Assembly: GCF_014302995.1 (NCBI RefSeq)
Contig: NZ_CP060295.1
Location: 6,873,501 to 6,937,500, forward strand
Source: Variovorax sp. PAMC26660
Lineage (GTDB): Bacteria; Pseudomonadota; Gammaproteobacteria; Burkholderiales; Burkholderiaceae_C
Direction of reading: 5' to 3'
DNA: 64,000 nucleotides
The position numbers and the translations under genes were made by a program. The notes below the pieces were generated by a model. That model did not search any database and was not told where the DNA came from. It was given only the letters and a program-made list of their open reading frames with translations. Positions 9,038-19,926 of this stretch are shown here, one piece after another; position 1 is the first letter of the stretch, and the number at the start of each line of letters is the position of its first letter.

Positions 9038-10483
9038 TCAGAGCAGGGGTGAAAACAGGCGCGCAACGGCATCGCCAAGGCGACGCCAGAAACTTTGGGG
9101 CCGGTGGGCGCGCACCGCGCCGGAGCTGTGCAGGTCGGTTTCGAACTGCGCCGCCAGTGGCCGGGCCAGTGCCGGACCATAAACCACGGCGCAGACCTCG
9201 AAGTTGAGCCGGAAGCTGCGGTTGTCGAAATTTGCGGTGCCGATCATCGCGCAATGGTCGTCGACCACCAAGGTCTTGGAGTGCAGCATGCGCGCCTTGT
9301 ACTCCCAGACCTTCACGCCGGCGGCGATCAGCTCGTCGAAGTAGGAGCGCGCGGCGGCGCTCACGATGGCCGAGTCGCTGCGGCGCGGCACCAGCAGGCG
9401 CACGTCGACGCCGCGCAGCGCGGCGCTGGTGAGCGCCATCAGCGCAGGCTCGCCGGGCACGAAATACGGCGTGGTGAGCCAGGCGCGGGTCGTGGCCGAA
9501 TGGATCGCCTCGACGTGCATGCGGTGGATGGCTTCGAGCGTGTTGTCGGGGCCGCTGGTCACGATCTGCACCGGGATGTCCCCGGCTTCCAGCTGCGGCA
9601 GCATGGCGTCCATGGTGTCGTCCATGCCGCGCGGGTCTTCGCCGGTGGCATAGGTCCAGTCTTCGAGGAAGGTGGTCTGCAGCCAGCGCACCGCGCTGCC
9701 TTCGATGCGCAGGTGCACGTCGTGGTACGCGTCGGGGTTGGTGCGCTTGTCTTCCTCGTCGGTGATGTTCACGCCGCCCGTGAAGCCCACGCGGCCGTCG
9801 CACACCACGATCTTGCGGTGGGTGCGGTAGTTGGTCACCGGCCGCAGGCGCCGGCCGATCTTGGTGTCGTGGAACAGCGCCACCTTCACGCCTGCTTCAT
9901 GCAGCGGCGCCATGAACTGGCGGCCGATGCGCTTGGAGCCGAGCGCGTCGATCAAGAGGCGCACGCTCACGCCCGCCTTCGCGCGTTCGATCAGCAGGTC
10001 ACGCAGCGCAGTGCCGATCTTGTCGGGCTCGAAGATGTAGTACTCAAGGTGGATGTGGTCGCGCGCCGCGCGCACGGCCTCGAAGATCGCATCGAAGGTG
10101 CGCGCCCCGCCGGACAGCAGCTCCACCCCCGTGGCGCTCGATACCGGCAACCCGCAGGTCGCGGTGCCCAGCCGTGCCATCTGCTGCAGCGCCGGCGGTG
10201 CGTTCTGCGCCACGTCGCGCAGCCGCGCAAGGTCGGCCTGGGCATAGGCGCTGGCGCGGTTGCGCAGGCGCTTGAGCCGCTGCTTGCGCAGGCGCTGCGG
10301 CCCGAGGAAGTAATAGATGACGAAGCCCGCGAACGGCAGCAGCGCCAGCGACAGGATCCAGCTCATGGTGGACACCGGCGCGCGCTTTTGCATCACGATC
10401 CAGACCGACAGCACGGCGATGTAGCCGCTCCACGCCAGGGAGAGGCCGGTTTTCCATTCGTGGCTGAGTTCGGGAAGGATCAA
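9038..10483 (-). CDS. cls: Cardiolipin synthase (phospholipase D family)
   Basis: 481 residues if translation begins at the TTG at 10483 (MILPELSHEWKTG). No in-frame ATG exists between this point and the clpA terminator, and this length suits the family. Two transmembrane helices open the protein (YIAVLSVWIVM; ILSLALLPFAGFVIYYFLG). Two HKD motifs follow: HRKIVVCDGRVGFTGG and HSKTLVVDDHCAMIGTANFDNRS. The enzyme condenses two phosphatidylglycerols into cardiolipin at the inner membrane. The stop adjoins the start of sbcB, so the two may be co-transcribed. Confidence 0.9.
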   Translation of the reverse strand: MILPELSHEWKTGLSLAWSGYIAVLSVWIVMQKRAPVSTMSWILSLALLPFAGFVIYYFLGPQRLRKQRLKRLRNRASAYAQADLARLRDVAQNAPPALQQMARLGTATCGLPVSSATGVELLSGGARTFDAIFEAVRAARDHIHLEYYIFEPDKIGTALRDLLIERAKAGVSVRLLIDALGSKRIGRQFMAPLHEAGVKVALFHDTKIGRRLRPVTNYRTHRKIVVCDGRVGFTGGVNITDEEDKRTNPDAYHDVHLRIEGSAVRWLQTTFLEDWTYATGEDPRGMDDTMDAMLPQLEAGDIPVQIVTSGPDNTLEAIHRMHVEAIHSATTRAWLTTPYFVPGEPALMALTSAALRGVDVRLLVPRRSDSAIVSAAARSYFDELIAAGVKVWEYKARMLHSKTLVVDDHCAMIGTANFDNRSFRLNFEVCAVVYGPALARPLAAQFETDLHSSGAVRAHRPQSFWRRLGDAVARLFSPLL

Positions 10484-10529
10484 GGTCGGAAAGTGGTTGG
10501 AGCGGCTGTGCGGTTTCGCCGCCCCAAAG

Positions 10530-10562
10530 AAAAAGGCCGGTAGCGTGATGCTACCGGCCTTT
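10530..10562 (-). terminator. Rho-independent terminator after clpA
   Basis: Ten-base stem GGCCGGTAGC / GCTACCGGCC (10535-10559) with a 5-nt loop, followed on the minus strand by TTTTTCTTT. It lies 45 nt past the clpA stop and closes the clpS-clpA transcript before cls. Confidence 0.88.
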
Positions 10563-10607
10563 GGCGGCTGTTCCGCGGCCTCATCGGCCACGAATTGCCC
10601 GGTTCGC

Positions 10608-12929
<2,322 letters not shown>

Positions 12930-12996
12930 GTGATTTCCTTTTGCCTTGCTGTAAATAAGTTCTCAGATGGGTTGGAGCTTGCGCAATTCAACTGGT

Positions 12997-13356
12997 TCAT
13001 GCAACAGGCTCGCTCACGCATTGCAGCGGATGCCCGGCCTGCTGCGCAGCCTCCATCACCTGGTTGACCTTGGTGGCCGCCATGTCGCGGGAATAAACCC
13101 CACAGACGCCCCGGCCATCGAGGTGGATCTTGAGCATGATCTGAGTCGCGGATTCGCGGTCCTTGCTGAAATATTCCTGCAGCACGACGATCACGAACTC
13201 CATCGGCGTGTAGTCGTCGTTCAGCATCACCACCTGGTACATCTGGGGCGGCGCAGTTTTCTGCGGCCGGCGCTCCAGGACGACCGAATCTCCGTCATCC
13301 CCGGCCGGTTTCTGCGCCGGAGGGGTGCTGGGAGTCTTGGGAATTCTCGTTGCCAT
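12997..13356 (-). CDS. clpS: ATP-dependent Clp protease adaptor ClpS
   Basis: 119 residues from ATG 13356 (MATRIPKTP). A flexible N-terminus of about 40 residues precedes the ClpS core: [17 protein letters not shown], with the N-degron-binding Asn-Asp pair, then the [14 protein letters not shown] segment. It delivers N-end-rule substrates to ClpA, whose gene follows immediately, making a standard clpS-clpA operon. Confidence 0.95.
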   Translation of the reverse strand: MATRIPKTPSTPPAQKPAGDDGDSVVLERRPQKTAPPQMYQVVMLNDDYTPMEFVIVVLQEYFSKDRESATQIMLKIHLDGRGVCGVYSRDMAATKVNQVMEAAQQAGHPLQCVSEPVA

Positions 13357-13464
13357 GAAAAAGATTCTATAGAGCGTGCAAGCACCGTGCCGGCGCCAGA
13401 AGACTTGGTGGCGCGTATTCGACAAATCAAGGGCCTTGCGCCGTGTGCGACAGCCCGAATGGCA

Positions 13465-13488
13465 TAAAAAAACCGGCAGGCTGCCGGT
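13465..13488 (-). terminator. Terminator at the end of the T6SS gene string
   Basis: Stem ACCGGCAG / CTGCCGGT (13472-13488) followed on the minus strand by seven T residues. It sits just after the stop of the 208-residue membrane protein and separates the T6SS remnant from clpS. Confidence 0.88.
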
Positions 13489-13492
13489 CTTC

Positions 13493-14119
13493 TCAGATAT
13501 TGCGCAGGATCGGCCCTTTGGGCGCCGGCAATTTTCGCGTTGACGGCCGGTTCGGCACAGGTAGATCGGGCGGCAAGGCGTCGATTTCCTCGTCGCTGAG
13601 TTCGCGTTCGGGCGCTTCAGCCGCGTACACGGGCACCGGTTGCGGTCGCGGGGTTTCCGACAATTCTGGTGGGCGGGCCGACGGTGGCGCCGGGATCGGC
13701 CTTGGAACGGATACACGCGCAGACGCAGGAGCCGATCGCTCCGGCGGCGCAGCAGCAACCGGCGCCCTGCCCGGCCGCGGCGGCGAACCGGACAACAATG
13801 CCCGCCATTCAGCCAGCCTTACCGCGTCCTGTTCAGATTGCCAGCGCTGCTGTTCGCGAATCAGCTCCTTCCAACGCTCTGCCTGTTGCCGCCCCAGAAA
13901 CTCCAACTCGACCCGGACGGTTTGCTGCATCCATTGCGGAACGCACAGCAAAGCCTGCTGCAGATCGCGGTTGGCCTTTTCCCGGGCAAGCTCGAAGGCA
14001 GCGCTCTGCGCATCGAGCTGCGCACGACAACTGCGCGAATAAGCCCATGCACCCAGCATTGCCCCAAGCACGCCAACAGCCAGGCAGACGATCAGGAAGC
14101 CGAGCTGGGCCTGCGTCAT
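13493..14119 (-). CDS. T6SS-linked membrane protein of unknown function
   Basis: 208 residues from ATG 14119, which overlaps the tssA stop (ATGA). One transmembrane helix at the N-terminus ([22 protein letters not shown]), then a long charged helical stretch likely to form a coiled coil (about residues 30-105), then a proline/alanine-rich region and the acidic motif [16 protein letters not shown] do not recognise a named family. Coupling to tssA suggests an accessory of this T6SS type. It is the last gene of the string and is followed by a strong terminator. Confidence 0.75.
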   Translation of the reverse strand: MTQAQLGFLIVCLAVGVLGAMLGAWAYSRSCRAQLDAQSAAFELAREKANRDLQQALLCVPQWMQQTVRVELEFLGRQQAERWKELIREQQRWQSEQDAVRLAEWRALLSGSPPRPGRAPVAAAPPERSAPASARVSVPRPIPAPPSARPPELSETPRPQPVPVYAAEAPERELSDEEIDALPPDLPVPNRPSTRKLPAPKGPILRNI

Positions 14120-15159
14120 CGCGGTGACTCCCCCTCTGCATCCCATTTCCGCAGCAGATCGAGCGGAATCGCGTCGGCAACCAGTGCAAAGCGCTTGCCG
14201 ACCATGCGTTCGGCCTGTTTGAGCAGTACAGCCACCGGGCTGCTCGGCTCATGGTCTTCAAACCATTCGCGCGCCGCACGGATGCTGTGCTGGACGTCTT
14301 CACGCGTGGCTACACCGGCAGACCCGGGGTTGGTCAGACTTCGAGTTGTTTCGCCTGGAGCGGTGGCGTCAGCCTCGGCAGCGGACGCCGCTGGATCGAA
14401 CGGCTTCAGCAATCGAACCAGCGCCTGCAGCGGCGGCGCATCGTGCCCGAGGTGGTTCGCGGCCCAGCCGGCGATCCACGCTGCAGACTGCGAGGCGTCT
14501 GCAAGCAAGCTCACCGCCGCCCCGGCGTCGCCCTTTGCCTCGTGATGCAAATGGGCCAGTTGCTGCGCCACCGACTCGGGGCTGGGCACATCGGCCGGAC
14601 GGGGCACCATCGAAGCGCGCTCGACCTCGCGCACGGTCAGGTGCCTGGCTGCATTGGCTGCCACGACGATTTCGCGCACGTCGCCCAGCAGGCCCTCAGG
14701 ATCGGCCAGCGCCGCCAGTGCATTGGCGCGTACCGCCGGATCGCGCTCCCCCTCGACCACGAGCTGCGGATGAACCGCTTCGGGCCACGCCTGCAGCACG
14801 TCGGCCAATACAGCCAGGGACTGGGCAAGCCCCGCTGCCTGCGCAAGCCTTGTGCGGGCCCGGCACAGCCAGACGAACAGGTTGATGTCGTAGGTCCGCA
14901 GCAACAGGCGGCGGCAGTCGCGTTCGATCTCGGCCCAGTTGGGCCCCTCCGGCGTGCCCACGAACTGGCCGTACTGCGCGTCTCCGCGCGGGGACATGCG
15001 GGAAAGCAGCACCGCGTATTCGGCGTCGTACTCGAGGCTTGGACCGCAAGGATCGACGGCGCCAAGGGGCTGCAGCCAGTCCGCAGTCATGTCGCCCCGC
15101 ACACGGGAATGGGCGTCAGGCGGAATGGAAGGAACGGCGGAGGCGGCAGCGAGGGTCAT
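14116..15159 (-). CDS. tssA: Type VI secretion protein TssA
   Basis: 347 residues. The N-terminal ImpA_N domain is visible: WLQPLGAVDPCGPSLEYDAEY near residues 28-48, then a DWAEIE-like block (PNWAEIERDCRRLLLRTYD). The C-terminal part carries the short VasJ-type motif (WFEDHEPSSPVAVLLKQAERMVGK). TssA caps or primes polymerisation of the contractile sheath. The gene looks complete, but the machine cannot be assembled from this locus because tssK and tssJ are damaged and the sheath, tube and ATPase genes are absent. Confidence 0.9.
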   Translation of the reverse strand: MTLAAASAVPSIPPDAHSRVRGDMTADWLQPLGAVDPCGPSLEYDAEYAVLLSRMSPRGDAQYGQFVGTPEGPNWAEIERDCRRLLLRTYDINLFVWLCRARTRLAQAAGLAQSLAVLADVLQAWPEAVHPQLVVEGERDPAVRANALAALADPEGLLGDVREIVVAANAARHLTVREVERASMVPRPADVPSPESVAQQLAHLHHEAKGDAGAAVSLLADASQSAAWIAGWAANHLGHDAPPLQALVRLLKPFDPAASAAEADATAPGETTRSLTNPGSAGVATREDVQHSIRAAREWFEDHEPSSPVAVLLKQAERMVGKRFALVADAIPLDLLRKWDAEGESPR

Positions 15160-15207
15160 GAAGGTCCGGAATGGGAGGAATCGACAGGCAGATCAGGCGT
15201 CTTTGCG

Positions 15208-16329
15208 CTAGCGTGAACCGATGTATTGCTCGGGCTCGAACACCATCCCGACGGTGTAGTCGCGGGCATGTGCGGCGACACGACCAGCAGGGTCGGCGTG
15301 CCGCGCCGCGCCTTCGGAGCCGCCGAGCCAGGTAGACCAACCGAGCTTTTCTGTGTCTTCGAGCCGGGCAGGTGGCGTGCTGTCGTTGCGCACACGCAGC
15401 TCGACCTCCCAGACAAACTCGTACCCGACGAAGCCGCGCACCCACTCGATCAGCAACGGAAGGTCGCGCCCCTGAGGCGTGAAGCGCAGGTACTGATCGA
15501 GACTCAACGGCCCGAGCACGAGCCGAAACTTGTTCTGCCGGTCAGCCACGACCTCCCCTGCGATCGCCCCCACCCCCATGACGCTGGAAGTGCGCGCGCG
15601 GCCCAGATGGCTCTGGTCTTCGTCGTCGATGCGAATCCAGTGCAGCACGAACTCCTGCAGTTGCACCGGCACCGCGAAGAAGCGCGCCAACGTCGCAGCC
15701 AGCCCATCCGGGTTGCGGGCCTCGCGGCCCAGGTGTGTCGAGGCCGCCAGACGGGCATGCGCAGGCAGCACTGAATCGCGAATTTCCAGCGGATCGTGTC
15801 CGGTCAGGCGCGCGATGTAGCCGCTGAAAGCCTCGTCACCGGCACGATCGAGCCCTGCCGCAGCCTGGCCCTGGGCCCATGCCCGGTACATGTGCGTGAG
15901 GTAGCGGTGATGGAACAGATCCAGGAAGTCGGCGAGCGTGCTGTCGTTGTGGTTCTCTGTGCGGTCGCGCACGAGTTCCGTGTAGTGAAGCGGCAGCGGG
16001 CCGTTGGGCCCGAGCAGACCCAGGCCGTAGACCCGGACCATCGGCAGCGCCGGGTTGTTGCCCGCGCGTGGATTGACGCCCCCCAGGACGCGCAGCACCG
16101 ACTCGCCGGGCAATACCGCGCCGGCGATTTCACGCGGTGCAAAAGCCAGTGCAGCCGCCTGACCCAGGCGAAACGGCTCCTGCTGCGGGCGGCTGGCGAG
16201 TCCGATGGGCGGTTGCTGCGAATAGGAAGCGCCGAAACGCCGCAGCAGCGCAAGAAAACCGAACTTCCAGGGCGCCTGGCGCAGCCGTTCGAGCATTTCC
16301 TGCAAGTTCGCTACGGTGTCTGGCTTCAT
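15208..16329 (-). CDS. tssG: Type VI secretion baseplate protein TssG
   Basis: 373 residues, intact TssG/ImpH/VasB. N-terminal PWKFGFLALLRRFGA, a central GVNPRAGNNPALP / GLLGPNGPLPLHYTE block diagnostic of the family, and a C-terminal wedge domain (RLVLGPLSLDQYLRFTPQG). In a working T6SS it binds TssF to make the baseplate wedge; no tssF is present here. The start overlaps the stop of the FHA gene (ATGA), and tssA follows after 48 nt. Confidence 0.92.
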   Translation of the reverse strand: MKPDTVANLQEMLERLRQAPWKFGFLALLRRFGASYSQQPPIGLASRPQQEPFRLGQAAALAFAPREIAGAVLPGESVLRVLGGVNPRAGNNPALPMVRVYGLGLLGPNGPLPLHYTELVRDRTENHNDSTLADFLDLFHHRYLTHMYRAWAQGQAAAGLDRAGDEAFSGYIARLTGHDPLEIRDSVLPAHARLAASTHLGREARNPDGLAATLARFFAVPVQLQEFVLHWIRIDDEDQSHLGRARTSSVMGVGAIAGEVVADRQNKFRLVLGPLSLDQYLRFTPQGRDLPLLIEWVRGFVGYEFVWEVELRVRNDSTPPARLEDTEKLGWSTWLGGSEGAARHADPAGRVAAHARDYTVGMVFEPEQYIGSR

Positions 16330-17450
16330 CGGGCAGAGGCCTCGCTGTCGCCATTGCCATCGTCTTTGTCGACCCGGGCGGAGCCGATGTGGATGTGGCT
16401 GTCCGGTGAAAGCTCGTGATGCTCCCGTCGCGTTAGGCTGGGCAGCGAGGTTCTTGCGTCCCGGGCCAGTTCCGGCGCGAACAGGTTCAGGACATCTTCG
16501 GGATTTTCCGTATCGAGGAGCCCCGATCTCGCGAGGGGCTCGAAGTCTTCGATGATCCGGTCGATGCCCTCGCGGGGCAGCAAGATGTCACGCAGCAAGG
16601 GGTAAAGCTCGGCCTGCTTGCGCAACTCGTCCAGAGTGGGTGCAGGCTCGGCACCGAAGGCGAGAAAGCCTTCCCAGTCGGTGCGGCCCGCGAGTTGATC
16701 CGGGTCCCGGACAACGCGGACGAATTCATCGTGCAGTTCGTCGAGCAGGGCCGTGGGGCGGCCGCGCTCCGGCGGGGGCCTTGGCGTGTGCGCAAAAGAC
16801 GTCGCGCTCGCCGTCGACCTCGGAATCTCACCGAGCAACTCGGCCAGAACATCCGCCGTGGGGCGAGACTGCGCACCTGCGATGCCCAGCACGCCGAAAG
16901 GATCGGCCAGGGCATCGGCTGGAGATTCCAGGCTGCCGTACTTGTCGTCGCGAGCGGCAAGGTCCCGAAGGTCGAACGCAGGCGGAAAGTGCTCGACAGG
17001 GGTTGCCGGCGTATGGGGTCGAGAGGTGCCGCCCATCTGACGATCGCCCCGCACCACTTCGGAGTGCACCGCCTGACCATGCGCCTCGCCAACCTCATCC
17101 GTTTCTACGAGGAAGCGCAGGAGCCCCAGTTCGAGCGTGTCGCCAATAGCAATGAACACCGGAGCACCCACCCTGACCCGCTCGCCGTTGCACACGCACA
17201 TCAGCGTCTGGCTGTTGTTCGTCAGCTGCCAGCCCCCAGCCTCATCGCTCCATGCGATACGACACATGTTGGCAACGCGCCATTGCGCTTCGCTCTGCCG
17301 TTCGCCGCATAACTGAAGTGCATCGGCCATGCCTGCGCCAGCGGCAGGAATCCGCATGGTGCCGTTGCGAATCTCACCACCGCTGTGGGTGAGTCGAAGG
17401 CGCGACGGCGCCCCCCTGCCGTCGTCCGCGCGAGAGTCACCCTCGATCAA
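16326..17450 (-). CDS. T6SS-associated FHA-domain protein (TagH-like)
   Basis: 374 residues from a TTG at 17450 that overlaps a TGA ending an upstream fragment (TTGA), with GGGGAGG 7 nt before it. The N-terminal ~110 residues form an FHA-like beta sandwich (LRLTHSGGEIRNGTMRIP; FIAIGDTLELGLLRFLVE), although the phosphothreonine-binding Arg/Ser/His set is not clearly conserved. A loop rich in Pro/Ala follows, then a helical C-terminus (LLDELHDEFVRVVRDPDQL) ending at the tssG start. Such proteins report Thr phosphorylation to the T6SS. An internal ATG at 17357 is an alternative start. Confidence 0.72.
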   Translation of the reverse strand: MIEGDSRADDGRGAPSRLRLTHSGGEIRNGTMRIPAAGAGMADALQLCGERQSEAQWRVANMCRIAWSDEAGGWQLTNNSQTLMCVCNGERVRVGAPVFIAIGDTLELGLLRFLVETDEVGEAHGQAVHSEVVRGDRQMGGTSRPHTPATPVEHFPPAFDLRDLAARDDKYGSLESPADALADPFGVLGIAGAQSRPTADVLAELLGEIPRSTASATSFAHTPRPPPERGRPTALLDELHDEFVRVVRDPDQLAGRTDWEGFLAFGAEPAPTLDELRKQAELYPLLRDILLPREGIDRIIEDFEPLARSGLLDTENPEDVLNLFAPELARDARTSLPSLTRREHHELSPDSHIHIGSARVDKDDGNGDSEASAR

Positions 17451-17566
17451 GACGCACCTCCCCAGAGCTTTTGCAGCCTGTTGGCCGCGCCGATGAAGCG
17501 GCCCTCGGCATCCTGCTGGCCGCATGAAGACCAGCCACATCCAGAACAGCTGCTTCGAGCAGATCG
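17447..17566 (-). other. Remnant of a lost T6SS gene 3' end
   Basis: Between the broken tssK and the FHA gene, a short minus-strand frame reads EGRFIGAANRLQKLWGG and stops at 17447, overlapping the FHA start in the way of a coupled gene. The frame is closed by a stop only about 40 codons upstream. The simplest reading is the surviving 3' tail of a deleted gene that preceded the FHA gene; which gene is not identifiable from so few residues. Confidence 0.4.
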
Positions 17567-18587
17567 TCAACGACGGCTCCGAGTGCGAGGCCTGACCAGC
17601 GACGTCATCTTCTTCCGCACCCTGCCCATCCATTTTTCAACGCTCCCATGTTCCACAAAGAAGACTTCGTCGACGCGCCTAGAGGCGACCGCAGCCGGGA
17701 ACCTCATGGCGAAACGCTGGATGGCCACTTCGCGCCCGAAGATCACCATGTGCTCCCACAGCGGGCCACGCGGGTCGATCTGGAAGTAGACGAAGCCAGC
17801 ATTGAAGGGAATCTGGCGCGGTGGCACGGGCAAGGTCTGCAATGGAATGCCAGGCAGGTGCGAGCGAATGAGTTCGGCGAGTCGATCGCTGGGCCCCACC
17901 TTGCAGCGCGCCGGAAACTGGCTGGCCAGTTCGTCAGGCGGCGTGTGAGCGGCCACAGCGAACACCAGGCTGGAAAAGCCTTGCAACTCGGAAGGCTCGA
18001 CACTTGCCACGCTCACGCCATTGGCACGTTGGGCCAGAGGAATGCTCTGGGCACTGCGCACCAGCACGTCATTGAGCAACGCCTGGACATCGGCCATCAG
18101 CTCCCTGAAGGACAGATACGGATCAAGGTGCTGGTAGGCCGGATGCGACTGGGGGCGGCGCGTGTCCGATGGAGTTTGCATCGCGCAACTCGGTGTCGAA
18201 GACCGAGAAACGTGCGAGCGATGCCGAGACTGCCGCAACATCGTCGAAGCTCGTTTCCTCGCCATTGGGCGTGCGGATGGGCACCGCGAGGTGAATGACC
18301 TGCTCCAGATGCTCGGGCAGGATCGTGAGTGGCGCGGGCGGCAGGGTCTGTCCCGGCGCATCGAAGGGCGTGCCATCGGAAAAGATGCCGGCCGCGCTGG
18401 CGAGCACGAGCTTTCCCAGAGACAGGGACTCGACATCGATGCTGTAGTGGTTGAAGCCCCAATAAAAGGGGCTGAGCGACGCGGTGCGTTTGTGCGCAAG
18501 ATGCTCGAGGTAGCGTTCCTGCTGCTGAAACAGCTGAGGGCGCAGGAAGAGCCCTTCACTCCAGGCGACTTTGTTGTACCAACTCAT
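17567..18587 (-). pseudogene. tssK: tssK with internal deletion and frameshift
   Basis: The first 141 codons from ATG 18587 are a perfect TssK N-terminus (MSWYNKVAWSEGLFLRPQLF ... FSVFDTELRDANSIG). At about 18160 the frame changes. The C-terminal TssK domain (PAYQHLDPYLSFRELMAD, LLNDVLVRSAQSIPL, PRQIPFNAGFVYFQIDPRG) continues in another frame to a stop at 17567. Intact TssK is about 445 residues; roughly 130-140 middle residues are missing. The final ~35 residues also look unlike the normal C-terminus. TssK is the baseplate-membrane connector, so its loss should disable the machine. Confidence 0.85.
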
Positions 18588-18622
18588 GAAATCGATCGTT
18601 TGCTTGCTTGCGCGCCGTGGGT

Positions 18623-19039
18623 TTATTTGAGAGGGGTGAGTTGAATGCCCTTGGCCTGAAGGTCGATTTGCAACTTGACCTTGTTGGCAGGCAGTACCGA
18701 TCGGTACCAGGCGACCTCGGGGGCCGGATCGATTTTTTGCACCATGCGCCAGTCGGCTTGCGCCAGATCGCGGTAGCCCGCAATCACGCCGATCGCAGCG
18801 AGGTCAGGATGCGACTTGCGACGGATGGTCTTGACATCGCCCGGCTTGAGGATGAACTCGTCGCGAACCAGCAGATCGCTGCCGATCAGGACTTTGTCGT
18901 TGTTGTAGAGCGAGAAGTAGTCGGCGGATTCAAAAGGGCCTTCCGACTTGAGCTCATAGACACGGACCAGGATGGGCGCCGCCCTGCCCTTGTCGTCCGG
19001 ATTGACGCCAGCCTCTGCGGAAAGGGTGCGCGACGGTTC
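18623..19039 (-). pseudogene. tssJ: tssJ lacking its signal peptide
   Basis: A 138-codon open frame without a start reads like the mature TssJ lipoprotein domain: GVNPDDKGRAAPILVRVYEL, FFSLYNNDKVL-type strands (ESADYFSLYNNDKVLIG), KPGDVKTIRRKSHPDLAAIG, and the C-terminal KLQIDLQAKGIQLTPLK. A TGA (19040-19042) blocks the frame just upstream. An ATG at 19068 (MPIYNLRRTE) opens a different frame, so the signal peptide and lipobox appear to have been deleted with a frameshift. TssJ normally anchors TssM at the outer membrane. Confidence 0.8.
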
Positions 19040-19163
19040 TCAGTGCGCCGCAGGTTGTAGATCGGCATCTCACAACGAGATTGCATTGAGCCGCTCGCGC
19101 GCTGCGCCGACCATCGGTCCCATCGCATCCCGCACCACGTCTTCAACCTACACGCACACCACC

Positions 19164-19505
19164 ATGGCCCAGAAATCCAAGAAGTTCCGCGTCGCCACCG
19201 AAGGCGCCACTACCGACGGCCGCCGCATCGAACGCTCGTGGATCGAGCAGATGGCAAAGAACTTCGACCCGAACAAGTACGGCGCACGCGTGTGGCTCGA
19301 GCACTATCGCGGCACCGTTCCCGAAAGCTCGTTCCGGGCCTACGGCGATGTACTGTCGGTGGAATCGCGACCGGTCGAAGACGGCACCCTCCTCCTCAAC
19401 CCCGGGCTCGCCGATCACGGGCCCATCCTGCCGGCAGGTCTGCAGGTCGAACTGGCCCCGCCGGCCAGCGCGGCCACGCGCCGCACCGTTCAGCTCTGGG
19501 ACTGA
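19164..19505 (+). pseudogene. In-frame fusion of prophage capsid-scaffold gpO and tail protein gpX
   Basis: 113 residues. Residues 1 to about 74 match the N-terminus of P2-type GpO, the capsid scaffold-protease (KFRVATEGATTDGRRI, EQMAKNFDPNKYGARVWLEH, SSFRAYGDV). From about residue 76 the sequence is the C-terminus of the P2 tail protein GpX (LNPGLADHGPILPAG ... TVQLWD). In P2 the genes N, M and L lie between them, so one deletion removed the capsid, terminase-small and head-completion genes and joined the ends in frame near 19390. Neither activity is expected to survive. Confidence 0.8.
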
Positions 19506-19509
19506 CGAC

Positions 19510-19926
19510 ATGCAAGACTGGCTCAAGAAGCTGTTCACCGAACCCCAGACGCTGGGGATCATCGTTTCCAGTGCCCTTGTCGGCCTCTTCGCCGGCCTCG
19601 CGCAGGGTGTCGTCGAGAAGCGGCACGGCGGATGGGGCGGCTTCTTTCGCGCGGTGCTGACGGGCGTGGCGGTCGCGGTGTTCGTCGGCCTCGGCATCGA
19701 GGGCTTCGTAACCGCCGAGACGCTGCGCCTGGCAATCGTTGGGGCATGCGCAGTGGTCAGCGAGGACATCTGGATGGGCCTGCGCTCCATCGGCGGCGCC
19801 ATGCGCAACGACCCCCTCGGCTTTGCGGTGCGCCTGCTCGATGCGCTGCGCGGGCGCGACCACTCGGCGCGCACGCCCCCCGGCAGCGACCTCATGCCAC
19901 CGCCCGATGAAAGGAGCAAACCATGA
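19510..19926 (+). CDS. Phage holin
   Basis: 138 residues with hydrophobic segments at about 14-33 (LGIIVSSALVGLFAGLAQGV), 45-63 (VLTGVAVAVFVGLGIEG) and 70-82, and a charged, proline-rich C-terminal tail. It follows gpX by four bases, where P2-type phages place the holin, and its stop overlaps the Rz-like gene (ATGA). It should form the inner-membrane lesion that starts lysis. The endolysin gene expected between holin and spanin genes is absent. Confidence 0.78.
   Translation: MQDWLKKLFTEPQTLGIIVSSALVGLFAGLAQGVVEKRHGGWGGFFRAVLTGVAVAVFVGLGIEGFVTAETLRLAIVGACAVVSEDIWMGLRSIGGAMRNDPLGFAVRLLDALRGRDHSARTPPGSDLMPPPDERSKP

Noticed and set aside
17524..17596. Short plus-strand frame starting MKTSHIQNS opposite the broken tssK end
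   Set aside because: Only about 23 codons, no ribosome-binding site, and it lies in a deletion scar.
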